From assembly GCA_000828975.1 (NCBI GenBank), contig AP014683.1, positions 3,119,700-3,183,699 of the forward strand: a stretch of DNA of 64,000 nucleotides, in the 5' to 3' direction. The notes beneath the pieces were generated by a model. That model did not search any database, was not told the origin of the DNA, and saw only the letters and a program-made list of their open reading frames with translations. Each line of letters begins with the position of its first letter. The stretch's first letter is position 1. This DNA is from Burkholderiales bacterium GJ-E10 (GTDB lineage: Bacteria > Pseudomonadota > Gammaproteobacteria > Burkholderiales > Burkholderiaceae_F). This document shows, in pieces, positions 52,455 to 62,398 of this stretch. A program made the translations under genes and the position numbers.

Positions 52455-53444
52455 TCAGGCCGCGGCCTCCCGCGCCGCCGCCGCGATGACGTCCGCCTGG
52501 GCGCGGATCGCCGCCGGCACGGGGATCCGGCCGTCCAGCACATCCCGCGTCCACCGTGCCGTGGCCGCCGCATCCATTCCCGGCAGTTCCAGGTCCGCAC
52601 GGGCGACCGATTCCCCTGCGAGGACCGTGGTGTGCGCGCCGCGGAACCAGCGCTCGACGCTCTGCGGCCGGCGCGCGTTGACCACCGATTCGCCGTCGGT
52701 GGCGCGCATCGCCATCGCGTGCATGCCGGTCATGGCGAACAATTCCGCCTTCATGTCGCGGAAATGCGGATGGGTGTAGCTCGTGATCAGCAGGCTGGCG
52801 CCTTCCACCGGGCAGACCAGCTTGGCGAGCGTGTGCCCGACGTTGCGCACGCCCAGCGTCCGGCGCAGGTCGATCAGCCGGGCGAGCGGCGGGCAGACCG
52901 ATTCCAGTGTCAGCACCGCGGGCAGGCCGTCGCGCCGTCGCTGCGCTGCGTCTTCGGGCGTTGCGCACTCCGGCACGCCCAGCTCGCGAAAGATCTCCTC
53001 GGTGGTGACGCGGCGGCGTCCGGTTTCCGGCTCGGACGGCTGACCGTGGATCAGGACGGGCGTGCCGTCGCGCGCGAGCAGCATGGCGAGCAGCGGGACG
53101 AGGTTGGCGATCGACCGCGCGCCGTTGTAGCTGGGGATGACCACCCAGCCGGGGTCTGCCGGGGTGTTTGCCAGGGTTCCTGCCGGCCCCTGCGCGCGCG
53201 GCGCGCGGCGCAGGACGGGCGCGATCGCGTCGAGAAATCCGGCGATTTCCGCCGCCTCCTCGCCTTTCATGCGCAGGGCGATGAGGACGGCGCCCAGGGC
53301 GAGGTCGCTCACCGTGCCGGCAAGAATCGCGGACATCAGTTCGCGGGCCCGCTCGCGGGGCAGTCCGCGGGCGCCGTCCTTGCCGCGGCCGATCTCCTTC
53401 AGGTACGGGGCCACGGCGAACGGGGTCGGAACGGTCTGGGTCAT
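52455..53444 (-). CDS. ybiB: YbiB-like DNA-binding protein (anthranilate phosphoribosyltransferase fold)
   Basis: A 329-aa TrpD2/YbiB-family protein: KDGARGLPRERARELMSAIL is the N-terminal helical domain, and IPSYNGARSIANLVPLLAML the core; LRRTLGVRNVGHTLAKLVCP is conserved. The glycosyltransferase-3 catalytic residues of TrpD are not kept; YbiB is known to bind nucleic acid. It is usual beside cys genes in Burkholderiales. It precedes the TauE gene by 100 nt on the same strand. Confidence 0.85.
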   Translation of the reverse strand: MTQTVPTPFAVAPYLKEIGRGKDGARGLPRERARELMSAILAGTVSDLALGAVLIALRMKGEEAAEIAGFLDAIAPVLRRAPRAQGPAGTLANTPADPGWVVIPSYNGARSIANLVPLLAMLLARDGTPVLIHGQPSEPETGRRRVTTEEIFRELGVPECATPEDAAQRRRDGLPAVLTLESVCPPLARLIDLRRTLGVRNVGHTLAKLVCPVEGASLLITSYTHPHFRDMKAELFAMTGMHAMAMRATDGESVVNARRPQSVERWFRGAHTTVLAGESVARADLELPGMDAAATARWTRDVLDGRIPVPAAIRAQADVIAAAAREAAA

Positions 53445-53490
53445 GGCGGCGGCAGTGCTGGGTACGGACCGCGGAACGTAGCAGGCCCGC

Positions 53491-53871
53491 TCAGCCTGCG
53501 TCCATCCCCGCGATGGCTTGGGCCAGGAACGAGGTGATCCCGGGCAGTTCCGACAGCACCGGCAGCACCTGGACCTCGGCATCGGGGCACCGTTGCCGAA
53601 AGGCCGCCAGGATCCCCGGCAGATCGTCCAGGATATGGCCGCCCCGCGCCCAGAAGACCGGCGCCACCGCGATCCGGCGCTTCCCCGATGCGGCGAGGGC
53701 GGCCAGCGATTCTTCGAGGGTGGGAGGCTGCAGTTCCAGGTAGGCGATCGGCACCGCGAGGTCCGGATGGGAGCGCAGCAGTTCCGCCTGCAGGCGGAGC
53801 AGCGGCTCGGACCACCGCGCGCCGCGGGAGCCGTGGGCGAACAGGACGATGGCATCGCGGTCCAGGGGCAT
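53491..53871 (-). CDS. cbiX: CbiX-like sirohydrochlorin chelatase
   Basis: A 126-aa small chelatase domain: [19 protein letters not shown] carries the metal-site His, and [17 protein letters not shown] the second one. Short CbiX/SirB proteins insert Fe or Co into sirohydrochlorin. With CysI nearby, siroheme is the probable product, completing the route from CobA, though the NAD-dependent precorrin-2 dehydrogenase step is not encoded here. Confidence 0.88.
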   Translation of the reverse strand: MPLDRDAIVLFAHGSRGARWSEPLLRLQAELLRSHPDLAVPIAYLELQPPTLEESLAALAASGKRRIAVAPVFWARGGHILDDLPGILAAFRQRCPDAEVQVLPVLSELPGITSFLAQAIAGMDAG

Positions 53872-53992
53872 GACATGTCTCCGCAGGGGGCACCGACGCT
53901 ACCGGCTCCGGGAGCGTCGATTGTGCTGGGGGTTGCCGTATTATCGCCGGATGCGGAGCGCGGCGGCGCTCGGGATGAACTGGAGAAAAGCG

Positions 53993-54475
53993 ATGGCATC
54001 GGTGAACAAGGTGATTCTGGTCGGCAATCTCGGCCGCGACCCGGAGGTCCGTTACAGCCCGGACGGGGCGGCGATGGCCAATATTTCCGTCGCCACGACC
54101 TCGCAATGGAAGGACAAGAACACCGGCGAGAAGCGCGAAGAGACCGAATGGCACCGCGTCTCGTTTTTCGGTCGGCTGGCCGAGATCGCCGGCGAGTACC
54201 TCCGCAAGGGTTCGTCGGTGTACATCGAGGGCCGGCTGCGGACGCGCAAGTGGCAGGACAAGGACAGCGGCCAGGACCGCTACAGCACGGAAATCGTCGC
54301 CGACGTGATGCAGATGCTCGGCGGCCGCTCGGGCGGCGGTGCGCCGATGGACGAGGAGCCGCGCGCCGCGCGCACCCCGTCATCCGCGCCGCGCCAGTCC
54401 GCCCGGCCGGCGGCGGGCAGGGAATCCGAGCCGGCGGGCGGCGTGGCCGAACTGGACGACGACATCCCGTTCTAG
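53993..54475 (+). CDS. ssb: Single-stranded DNA-binding protein
   Basis: A 160-aa SSB: OB fold from [20 protein letters not shown] to about residue 110 ([36 protein letters not shown]), a flexible Gly/Pro/Ala linker, and the acidic tip DDDIPF that recruits replication partners. TGGAG precedes ATG 53993. Its TAG stop is the complement of the neighbour's stop. Confidence 0.97.
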   Translation: MASVNKVILVGNLGRDPEVRYSPDGAAMANISVATTSQWKDKNTGEKREETEWHRVSFFGRLAEIAGEYLRKGSSVYIEGRLRTRKWQDKDSGQDRYSTEIVADVMQMLGGRSGGGAPMDEEPRAARTPSSAPRQSARPAAGRESEPAGGVAELDDDIPF

Positions 54476-55326
54476 GATTTCGCCGCCAGCACCTCCGCGT
54501 GCAGGGCGCTTCCCGTCGTTGCGATCGCCGAGGGTGTCGCCAGCGGATCGCCGCCGTCCCACGCGGTGATGCACCCTCCCGCCCCTTCGATGACCGGAAC
54601 CAGCGCGGCGATGTCCCAGTACGACAGAACGGGGTCGAGCATGACGTCGGCCCCGCCCGTTGCCAGGGAAAAGTAGCCGAAGCAGTCGCCCCAGGTGCGC
54701 GCCAGTTTGGCCCGGCCGGCGATCCGGCCCAAGGATTCCCCGGGACCTTGCTCATTCGAGCCGGGGAGCGAGGTCATCAGCACGGTGGCCTGCGCCAGGG
54801 GGCGCGGCGCGCGCACCCGCGCTTCCCGCTCCGTTCCGTCCGCAAGGTGCAGCGTCGTGCGCGTTCCCCGGCCGATCACGGCAACGCCCGTGGCGGCATG
54901 GGCGATGCACCCCAGGATCGGTCGGTATCCGCGGCCGTCATCGCGCTCCAGGGCAATCAGGGTGCCAAAAAGAAAGCAATTGCTCACAAACGCCTTGGTT
55001 CCGTCCACCGGGTCCAGAATCCATCGGTAGCGGCCGCCGCCTTCCCGCACACCGAATTCCTCGCCCAGGATGCCGTGTTCCGGGTAGCGGGCCAGGATCC
55101 GCTCCCGGAGCGCGGCTTCGGCGCCGCGATCCGCGGCCGTGACGGGCGACGCGTCCGCCTTGTCCAGTACCTCGATCCCGGCCAGGAACAACGGCCGGAT
55201 CACCTCGAACGCACAAGCGACCAGCTCCTGCAGGACGGGTACGAATTCCCGCTCCTCGGCGGCGCCGAGCGCGGCGCTGTACCGCTGCCGGGTTTCCGGC
55301 GTCATTCCGGTCGTTTTCAAAGGCAT
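54472..55326 (-). CDS. Inositol monophosphatase-family phosphatase (HisN-like)
   Basis: A 284-aa Mg-dependent phosphatase. Metal-site motifs: [26 protein letters not shown] and [17 protein letters not shown]. The sequence is closest by motif to histidinol-phosphatase HisN-type members, but inositol or 3'-phosphoadenosine phosphatase activity cannot be excluded. It shares a CTAG with ssb, giving TAG on both strands. The start is 142 nt from divergent kup. Confidence 0.87.
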   Translation of the reverse strand: MPLKTTGMTPETRQRYSAALGAAEEREFVPVLQELVACAFEVIRPLFLAGIEVLDKADASPVTAADRGAEAALRERILARYPEHGILGEEFGVREGGGRYRWILDPVDGTKAFVSNCFLFGTLIALERDDGRGYRPILGCIAHAATGVAVIGRGTRTTLHLADGTEREARVRAPRPLAQATVLMTSLPGSNEQGPGESLGRIAGRAKLARTWGDCFGYFSLATGGADVMLDPVLSYWDIAALVPVIEGAGGCITAWDGGDPLATPSAIATTGSALHAEVLAAKS

Positions 55327-55468
55327 CTCCCTGACATGATTCTCGTGTAATGCGATGCACCGTCTCGGTGCAATGCGGGAAAAACTGTTGTTTTCCGTTC
55401 CCGGCCGGTAGAGCCGGACGGATGGTACCGGCTTACACTCGCCCCCTTTCCTCGCTTAGGGAGATGGG

Positions 55469-57337
55469 ATGAGTGATTCATCCGATCGGACGGTTCCCCA
55501 GGTCAAGCAGTCATCGCTGGTGCTGGGCGCACTGGGGGTGGTCTACGGCGATATCGGTACCAGTCCCTTGTACACCCTGCAGACGACGTACGGTTCCGCC
55601 GGCGGGGGCGGGCCCGAGGTTGCCTTGGGCGCCTTGTCGTTGATCGTCTGGACGCTGATCATCATCGTCTCGGTCAAGTACGCGGCGCTGATCATGCGCG
55701 CGGACAACGACGGCGAGGGCGGAATTCTGGCGCTGATGGCGCAGCTCGCGATGAAGGGGCGCGACCACCCGGTCGTGGTGGCGGTCGGAATTCTCGGTGC
55801 GGCCATGCTCTACGGAGATGGCGCGATCACGCCGGCGATCTCGGTCCTGAGCGCGCTCGAGGGCTTGAAGGTCCCGGCACCGCATCTGGCGCCGTACGTC
55901 CTGCCCGCCGCGGTGGCGGTGCTGTTCACCTTGTTCGCGATCCAGCGCCGCGGTACGACGAGCATCGGCAACCTCTTCGGTCCGGTGATGGTCGTGTGGT
56001 TCGCGGTGATCGGCATTCTCGGCCTGGTGCACGTCGTCGTGCATCCGTCGGTGCTGGTGGCGCTCGACCCTCGTTTCGGGCTGCGGTTCCTGGCGGATCA
56101 CGGCCGTGCCAGCCTTCCCATCCTCGGCTCGGTGTTCCTGTGCTCGACGGGCGCGGAAGCGCTGTATGCGGACATGGGCCACTTCGGCGCCCGGCCTTTG
56201 CGTCTCGGTTGGTATGGATTCGTATTTCCGGCGTTGCTGCTCAACTATTCCGGTCAGACGGCGCTGGCGCTCAGCCACGTCATGAAGCCGAACGACAACC
56301 CGTTCTTCCTGATCGTCCCGTCCTGGGGCCAGATTCCAATGGTCCTGCTGGCGACCCTGGCGACGATCATCGCCAGCCAGGCGATCATCAGCGGCGTCTA
56401 CTCGATGACCCGGCAGGCGATCCAGCTCGACCTTTGCCCGCGGCTGGTCATCACGCATACGTCGGAGACGGGATACGGCCAGATCTATATCGGCGCGGTG
56501 AACTGGCTGCTGATGGTGTTCACGCTGGGATTGACGCTCGGCTTCGGCTCGTCCGACCGGCTGTCGGCGGCGTACGGCATTGCGGTGGCGATCACGATGC
56601 TGCTCACCACCTTTCTCATCTTCCGCGTCATGCGCGAGCGCTGGGGCTGGCCATGGGTGGTGGTCATCGGGATCGCCGGCGCGTTTGCCGCGGTCGACTT
56701 TTCCTTCGTCGTGGCGAATCTGACCAAAGTGGCCGACGGCGGCTGGGTGCCCCTGGCGGCTGGGGGCACGATCTTTTTCGTCATGCAGTCCTGGCGATCA
56801 GGGCGCCGCGCAGTGACGCGACAGACCGCACGGGAAACGATCCCGTTGCAGGATTTCATCGCCACCGTGCACGGCGTTTCGCATGTTCCCGGGACGGCGG
56901 TCTACCTCGCGCGGCGCACGGATGTGGTGCCGCTGGCGCTGTTGCACAGCCTCAAGCACTACTCGGCGCTCCACGAGCGCAATGTCATCCTGCACGTCGT
57001 CACCGAACAGACGCCGCGTGTTCCGCCGGCGGAACGGGCCGAGGTGGCATCGTTGGGCAACGGGTTTCATCGCATCGTTCTGCGCTACGGGTTCATGGAG
57101 TCGCCCGACCTCCCGGTGGCGCTGGCGCGGTGCAGCCTGGACGGAGTGGGCTTCGAGATGATGCGGACCACGTTCTTCGTTTCGCGGGAGACGGTGGCGG
57201 TCGGCCCCGGGCACCTGCACCTGCGCGCGCCGCGCCGGCTCTTCGTCTGGTTGCACCGGAATGCTGCCGACGCGACGGAATTCTTCCGGATTCCGCGCAA
57301 CCGGATCGTGGAACTCGGTTCGCGGATCGAGGTCTGA
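55469..57337 (+). CDS. kup: Low-affinity K+ transporter Kup
   Basis: KUP-family K+/H+ symporter, 622 aa, twelve helices: GALGVVYGDIGTSPLYTLQT at the first, GDGAITPAISVLSALEG, and FALSHVMKPNDNPFF-like loop (LALSHVMKPNDNPFFL), then a cytoplasmic tail with FMESPDLPVAL. GGGAGATG lies at the start codon. The leader holds GCACCG-TCT-CGGTGC at 55357-55371. Confidence 0.95.
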   Translation: MSDSSDRTVPQVKQSSLVLGALGVVYGDIGTSPLYTLQTTYGSAGGGGPEVALGALSLIVWTLIIIVSVKYAALIMRADNDGEGGILALMAQLAMKGRDHPVVVAVGILGAAMLYGDGAITPAISVLSALEGLKVPAPHLAPYVLPAAVAVLFTLFAIQRRGTTSIGNLFGPVMVVWFAVIGILGLVHVVVHPSVLVALDPRFGLRFLADHGRASLPILGSVFLCSTGAEALYADMGHFGARPLRLGWYGFVFPALLLNYSGQTALALSHVMKPNDNPFFLIVPSWGQIPMVLLATLATIIASQAIISGVYSMTRQAIQLDLCPRLVITHTSETGYGQIYIGAVNWLLMVFTLGLTLGFGSSDRLSAAYGIAVAITMLLTTFLIFRVMRERWGWPWVVVIGIAGAFAAVDFSFVVANLTKVADGGWVPLAAGGTIFFVMQSWRSGRRAVTRQTARETIPLQDFIATVHGVSHVPGTAVYLARRTDVVPLALLHSLKHYSALHERNVILHVVTEQTPRVPPAERAEVASLGNGFHRIVLRYGFMESPDLPVALARCSLDGVGFEMMRTTFFVSRETVAVGPGHLHLRAPRRLFVWLHRNAADATEFFRIPRNRIVELGSRIEV

Positions 57338-57404
57338 GGAGGCGCCGCCGCCCGTCATCGAGACGCTCGGAGCGGGGGGGGGCGCCGGGTCCGTCCGGCG
57401 CGGC

Positions 57405-57433
57405 GTGCCACGGCCGGGCGGTTTTCTTATAAT
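57405..57433 (+). promoter_or_regulatory. Promoter for fmdB-DUF502-aspS
   Basis: TATAAT at 57428-57433 is a perfect -10, with GTGCCA at 57405-57410 as a weak -35 and a 17-nt spacer. It lies 31 nt before the fmdB start in a short AT-rich break. The best sigma-70-like candidate seen in the window. Confidence 0.6.
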
Positions 57434-57463
57434 TCAGGCAGTTGCGGTTTTTGCGAGATTGCC

Positions 57464-57727
57464 ATGCCGATATACGCGTACAAGTGTTCCTCCTGCCAGT
57501 TCGAGCAGGACGTGCTGCAGAAGATTTCCGACGAGCCCTTGCACGTCTGCCCCCATTGCGGCGCGGAAACGTTTGCCAAGCAGCTCACGGCGGCGGGGTT
57601 CCAGCTCAAGGGCAGCGGCTGGTATGCCACGGACTTCAAGGGCGGGTCGTCCAAGCCGGCGAAGGACGATGCCAAGGCCGCGCCGCCATGCGGTGGCGGC
57701 GCGTGTCCGGCGTGTCCGGTCGAATAA
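57464..57727 (+). CDS. FmdB-type zinc-ribbon protein
   Basis: An 87-aa protein with a zinc ribbon, PIYAYKCSSCQFEQDVLQ and HVCPHCGAETFAKQL, and the phrase LKGSGWYATDFKG typical of this group. A Gly/Cys-rich tail (CGGGACPACPVE) adds further cysteines. Usual beside DUF502 and aspS in betaproteobacteria. The role is not established. Confidence 0.9.
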   Translation: MPIYAYKCSSCQFEQDVLQKISDEPLHVCPHCGAETFAKQLTAAGFQLKGSGWYATDFKGGSSKPAKDDAKAAPPCGGGACPACPVE

Positions 57728-57872
57728 GCAGCCTTTTGCGATTCCCGGACGCCCGCGTGCGGCCCCAACGAGACCTGCCCGGGCGTGAGCGGGGCTGCGC
57801 GCGCGCGGATGCGGCGCGGGCCGGCGCCGGGCTTTGCATGGCACCGGCCGGAACGCCGGGCGCCGCCCGGAC

Positions 57873-58499
57873 ATGCTGAAACGATACCTGGTCACCGGCC
57901 TGCTCATCTGGATTCCGCTCGCGCTCACGATCTGGGTCCTGCACATGATCGTGACCAGCATGGACAGCACCCTGCTGCTGCTGCCGCCGCAGTGGCGGCC
58001 GCAGCGTTGGCTGGGGTACGATGTGCCGGGCTCGGGCGTCGTGCTGACGTTCGTGGTGGTGCTGCTGACGGGGGTGTTTGCGGCCAACATCATCGGCCAG
58101 CGCGTGGTGCGGTGGTGGGAGGCGATCCTCGGGCGCATTCCGATCGTCTCGAGCATCTACCGCAGCGTCAAGCAGGTTTCCGACACCCTGCTCGCGCAGG
58201 ACGGACACTCGTTCCGTCGCGCGGTGCTGGTGGAGTTCCCGCAGCGCGGGCAATGGGCCGTGGGGTTCGTGGTCGGCACGGCGAGCGTGGGCATTTCCCC
58301 GTACATCGATCCGGACTCGATCACCGTATATGTGCCTACGGCGCCGAACCCGACCTCGGGCTACACCCTGATCGTCCGGGCAAGTGAGGTTCGCGATGTG
58401 CAGATGAGCGTCGACGAGGCGCTCAAGTTCGTCATATCGATGGGCGTCGTGTCGCCGCCGGACGGTTCCCCGGGCAACGGGGAGCGTGCCGGCTCGTAG
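57873..58499 (+). CDS. DUF502 membrane protein
   Basis: A 208-aa DUF502 protein: two helices, [20 protein letters not shown] and [19 protein letters not shown], then [20 protein letters not shown] and a beta-rich domain [15 protein letters not shown]. Function unknown; related to plant COV proteins. ATG 57873 is preferred because upstream codons add no conserved sequence. Probably co-transcribed with fmdB and aspS. Confidence 0.9.
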   Translation: MLKRYLVTGLLIWIPLALTIWVLHMIVTSMDSTLLLLPPQWRPQRWLGYDVPGSGVVLTFVVVLLTGVFAANIIGQRVVRWWEAILGRIPIVSSIYRSVKQVSDTLLAQDGHSFRRAVLVEFPQRGQWAVGFVVGTASVGISPYIDPDSITVYVPTAPNPTSGYTLIVRASEVRDVQMSVDEALKFVISMGVVSPPDGSPGNGERAGS

Positions 58500-58528
58500 T
58501 TTCAACATCCGGAGAAAGTTTTCGTTTT

Positions 58529-60322
<1,794 letters not shown>

Positions 60323-60341
60323 CCTTGGCCGCCGTCGTCCC

Positions 60342-61121
60342 GTGAAGCCGTCGCGGCTGCGCATCGCGACCTACAACATCCACAAGGGGGTGACCTCGTT
60401 CCGCCGCCGTTCGCGGCTGAACGAACTGCGCCTGGCCTTGCACCGGATCGATGCGGACATCCTGTTCCTGCAGGAAGTGCAGGAGCGCAGCGACCGCGGC
60501 GACGCGGCCGCCCAGCTCGATGTCCTGGCGTCCAGCGGATATCTGTACCGGGCATACGGTGTCAACGCCGTCTATCCCCAGGGCCATCACGGTAACGCGA
60601 TCCTGTCGCGGCTGCCCATCGAGCGCTACGTCAATCACGACATCTCGGATCATGTCCTGGAGCGGCGGGGCGTACTGCATGCGGTGGCGCGCTGTCCGGA
60701 CATCCCGGCCTGCGGCATTCATCTGCTGTGCGCCCACCTCGGCTTGATCCAGGCCAGCCGGCTGCGGCAGGCGGACTGGCTGGCCGGCTTCATCGAGCGC
60801 GAGATCCCGCCGGAGGCTCCGCTGATCCTCGCCGGCGATTTCAACGATTGGCGGCGCCGGGTCGACGAGCACTTGCGCGCCCGGTTGGGATTGCAGGAGG
60901 CGGCGGAGGTGATGCCGCCCTCCGCCTGGACGGAGCGGATGCTGCCGCCGCACCGGCAACCCCGCGTGGCACGCACCTTCCCGAGTTTTTCCCCGTGGCT
61001 CACGCTCGACCGGATCTATGTCCGTGGCTTCCGGGCGCTTGCCGCGCGCGTGCCGCGCGGCGTGTCGTGGGCGCGCTGCTCCGATCACGCGCCCCTGATC
61101 GCGGATCTGGAGTGGTCGTGA
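60342..61121 (+). CDS. Endonuclease/exonuclease/phosphatase-family hydrolase
   Basis: A 259-aa EEP-fold phosphodiesterase: RIATYNIHKGVTSFRRRSRL, DILFLQEVQER, HHGNAILSRLPIE, LAGDFNDWRRR and SDHAPLIADL are the metal and catalytic motifs. The GTG at 60342 follows aspS by 19 nt. Its TGA overlaps the GTG of clsB (GTGA), as usual for this pair in betaproteobacteria, where a membrane-lipid role is suspected. Substrate not known. Confidence 0.9.
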   Translation: MKPSRLRIATYNIHKGVTSFRRRSRLNELRLALHRIDADILFLQEVQERSDRGDAAAQLDVLASSGYLYRAYGVNAVYPQGHHGNAILSRLPIERYVNHDISDHVLERRGVLHAVARCPDIPACGIHLLCAHLGLIQASRLRQADWLAGFIEREIPPEAPLILAGDFNDWRRRVDEHLRARLGLQEAAEVMPPSAWTERMLPPHRQPRVARTFPSFSPWLTLDRIYVRGFRALAARVPRGVSWARCSDHAPLIADLEWS

Positions 61122-62365
61122 GCCGTACGCCGTCGCTGCGGCCGACGTCCGGCCTGATTGCCGCGGTTCTGGAAGGAAAGTTCGAGCCGCTGGCCAAACC
61201 GCGCCTGCGCGATGGCAACCGCCTGCGCTGGTTCGCGTCGGCCGGTCCGTATTTCGAGGCGCTGCTCGAGGCGGTGGCGGGTGCACGGCATTCCGTGAAC
61301 CTCGAAACCTACATCTTCGCCGACGACCGGATCGGCCGCCGGGTGATCGACGCGCTGGTTGCGGCGGCCGCCCGGGGGGTCCAGGTTCGCGTCCTGATCG
61401 ACGGTTATGGCGGCGGGGACTTCGCGCAACGGCTCGTCGGCCGCCTGGCGCCGCTGGGCATCGCGGTACGGATCTACCGGCCGGCCCATTGGTGGCGCCC
61501 CCGGCGCCATATGTTCCGGCGCCTGCATCGCAAGATCGCCGTGATCGACGATCGCATCGCCTTCGTCGGCGGCATCAACGTCAACGACGATCCGGAGCGC
61601 GATGAGCATGACGGCGATCGCATCGGCCCGCGCCTCGACATCGCGGTGCAATGCGAGGGGCCGATCGTCGCAGCGGTCGCGCATGCGGTGCATCGCCTGT
61701 GGTGGTCCATCGGCGTCGCCAGCCTGCGCGAACTGTCGGGCCCGCCGCCGCAGCGACCGCGCCCGTCGCCACCCGAACCCGACGGCGTGCGCGCCGCGTT
61801 TCTCCTGCGCGACAGCCTGCGCAACCGGCACACGATCGAACGCAGCTACCTTGCCGCGATCCGATCGGCGCGGCGCGAGATCCTGCTGGCCAACGCCTAC
61901 TTCCTGCCGGGGCGGCGGTTCCGCCGCGCGCTGGTGCGCGCCGCGCGCCGCGGCGTGCGCGTTCGGTTGCTGCTGCAGGGCCGCATCGAGTATCTCATCC
62001 AGCATTACGCACAACGCGCGCTCTATGGCCAATTGCTCGATGCGGGGATCGAGATCTTCGAATATCGCGACAGCTACCTGCATGCGAAGGTTGCCGTGGT
62101 CGACGACGACTGGGCGACCGTCGGATCGAGCAACATCGACCCGTTGAGCCTGCTGCTGGCGCGCGAGGCCAACGTGCTGGTGCGCGACCGCGCCTTTGCG
62201 CAAGCGTTGCGGAACCTGCTCGAGACCGCCATCCAGACCGGCTCGCATCAGTTGCACGCGCTGCTCTTCGCGAAGCGCTCCTGGGGCGAACGCGTGCTCG
62301 ACTGGATCACCTACGGCATCGTCCGCATCGCGACGATCCTGCTTGCGCGCGGGAACAACTACTGA
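61118..62365 (+). CDS. clsB: Cardiolipin synthase B-type phospholipase D
   Basis: Phospholipase-D superfamily, two HKD motifs: HRKIAVIDDRIAFVGGIN and HAKVAVVDDDWATVGSSNID. 415 aa with no N-terminal helices, as in ClsB. Conserved NLETYIFADDRIG and REANVLVRD. It condenses phospholipids into cardiolipin. Translation is coupled to the EEP gene by a 4-nt overlap. Confidence 0.93.
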   Translation: MSRTPSLRPTSGLIAAVLEGKFEPLAKPRLRDGNRLRWFASAGPYFEALLEAVAGARHSVNLETYIFADDRIGRRVIDALVAAAARGVQVRVLIDGYGGGDFAQRLVGRLAPLGIAVRIYRPAHWWRPRRHMFRRLHRKIAVIDDRIAFVGGINVNDDPERDEHDGDRIGPRLDIAVQCEGPIVAAVAHAVHRLWWSIGVASLRELSGPPPQRPRPSPPEPDGVRAAFLLRDSLRNRHTIERSYLAAIRSARREILLANAYFLPGRRFRRALVRAARRGVRVRLLLQGRIEYLIQHYAQRALYGQLLDAGIEIFEYRDSYLHAKVAVVDDDWATVGSSNIDPLSLLLAREANVLVRDRAFAQALRNLLETAIQTGSHQLHALLFAKRSWGERVLDWITYGIVRIATILLARGNNY

Positions 62366-62398
62366 GGAATCGGCCGTCGGGTTCCATGCGGTCGGCGG

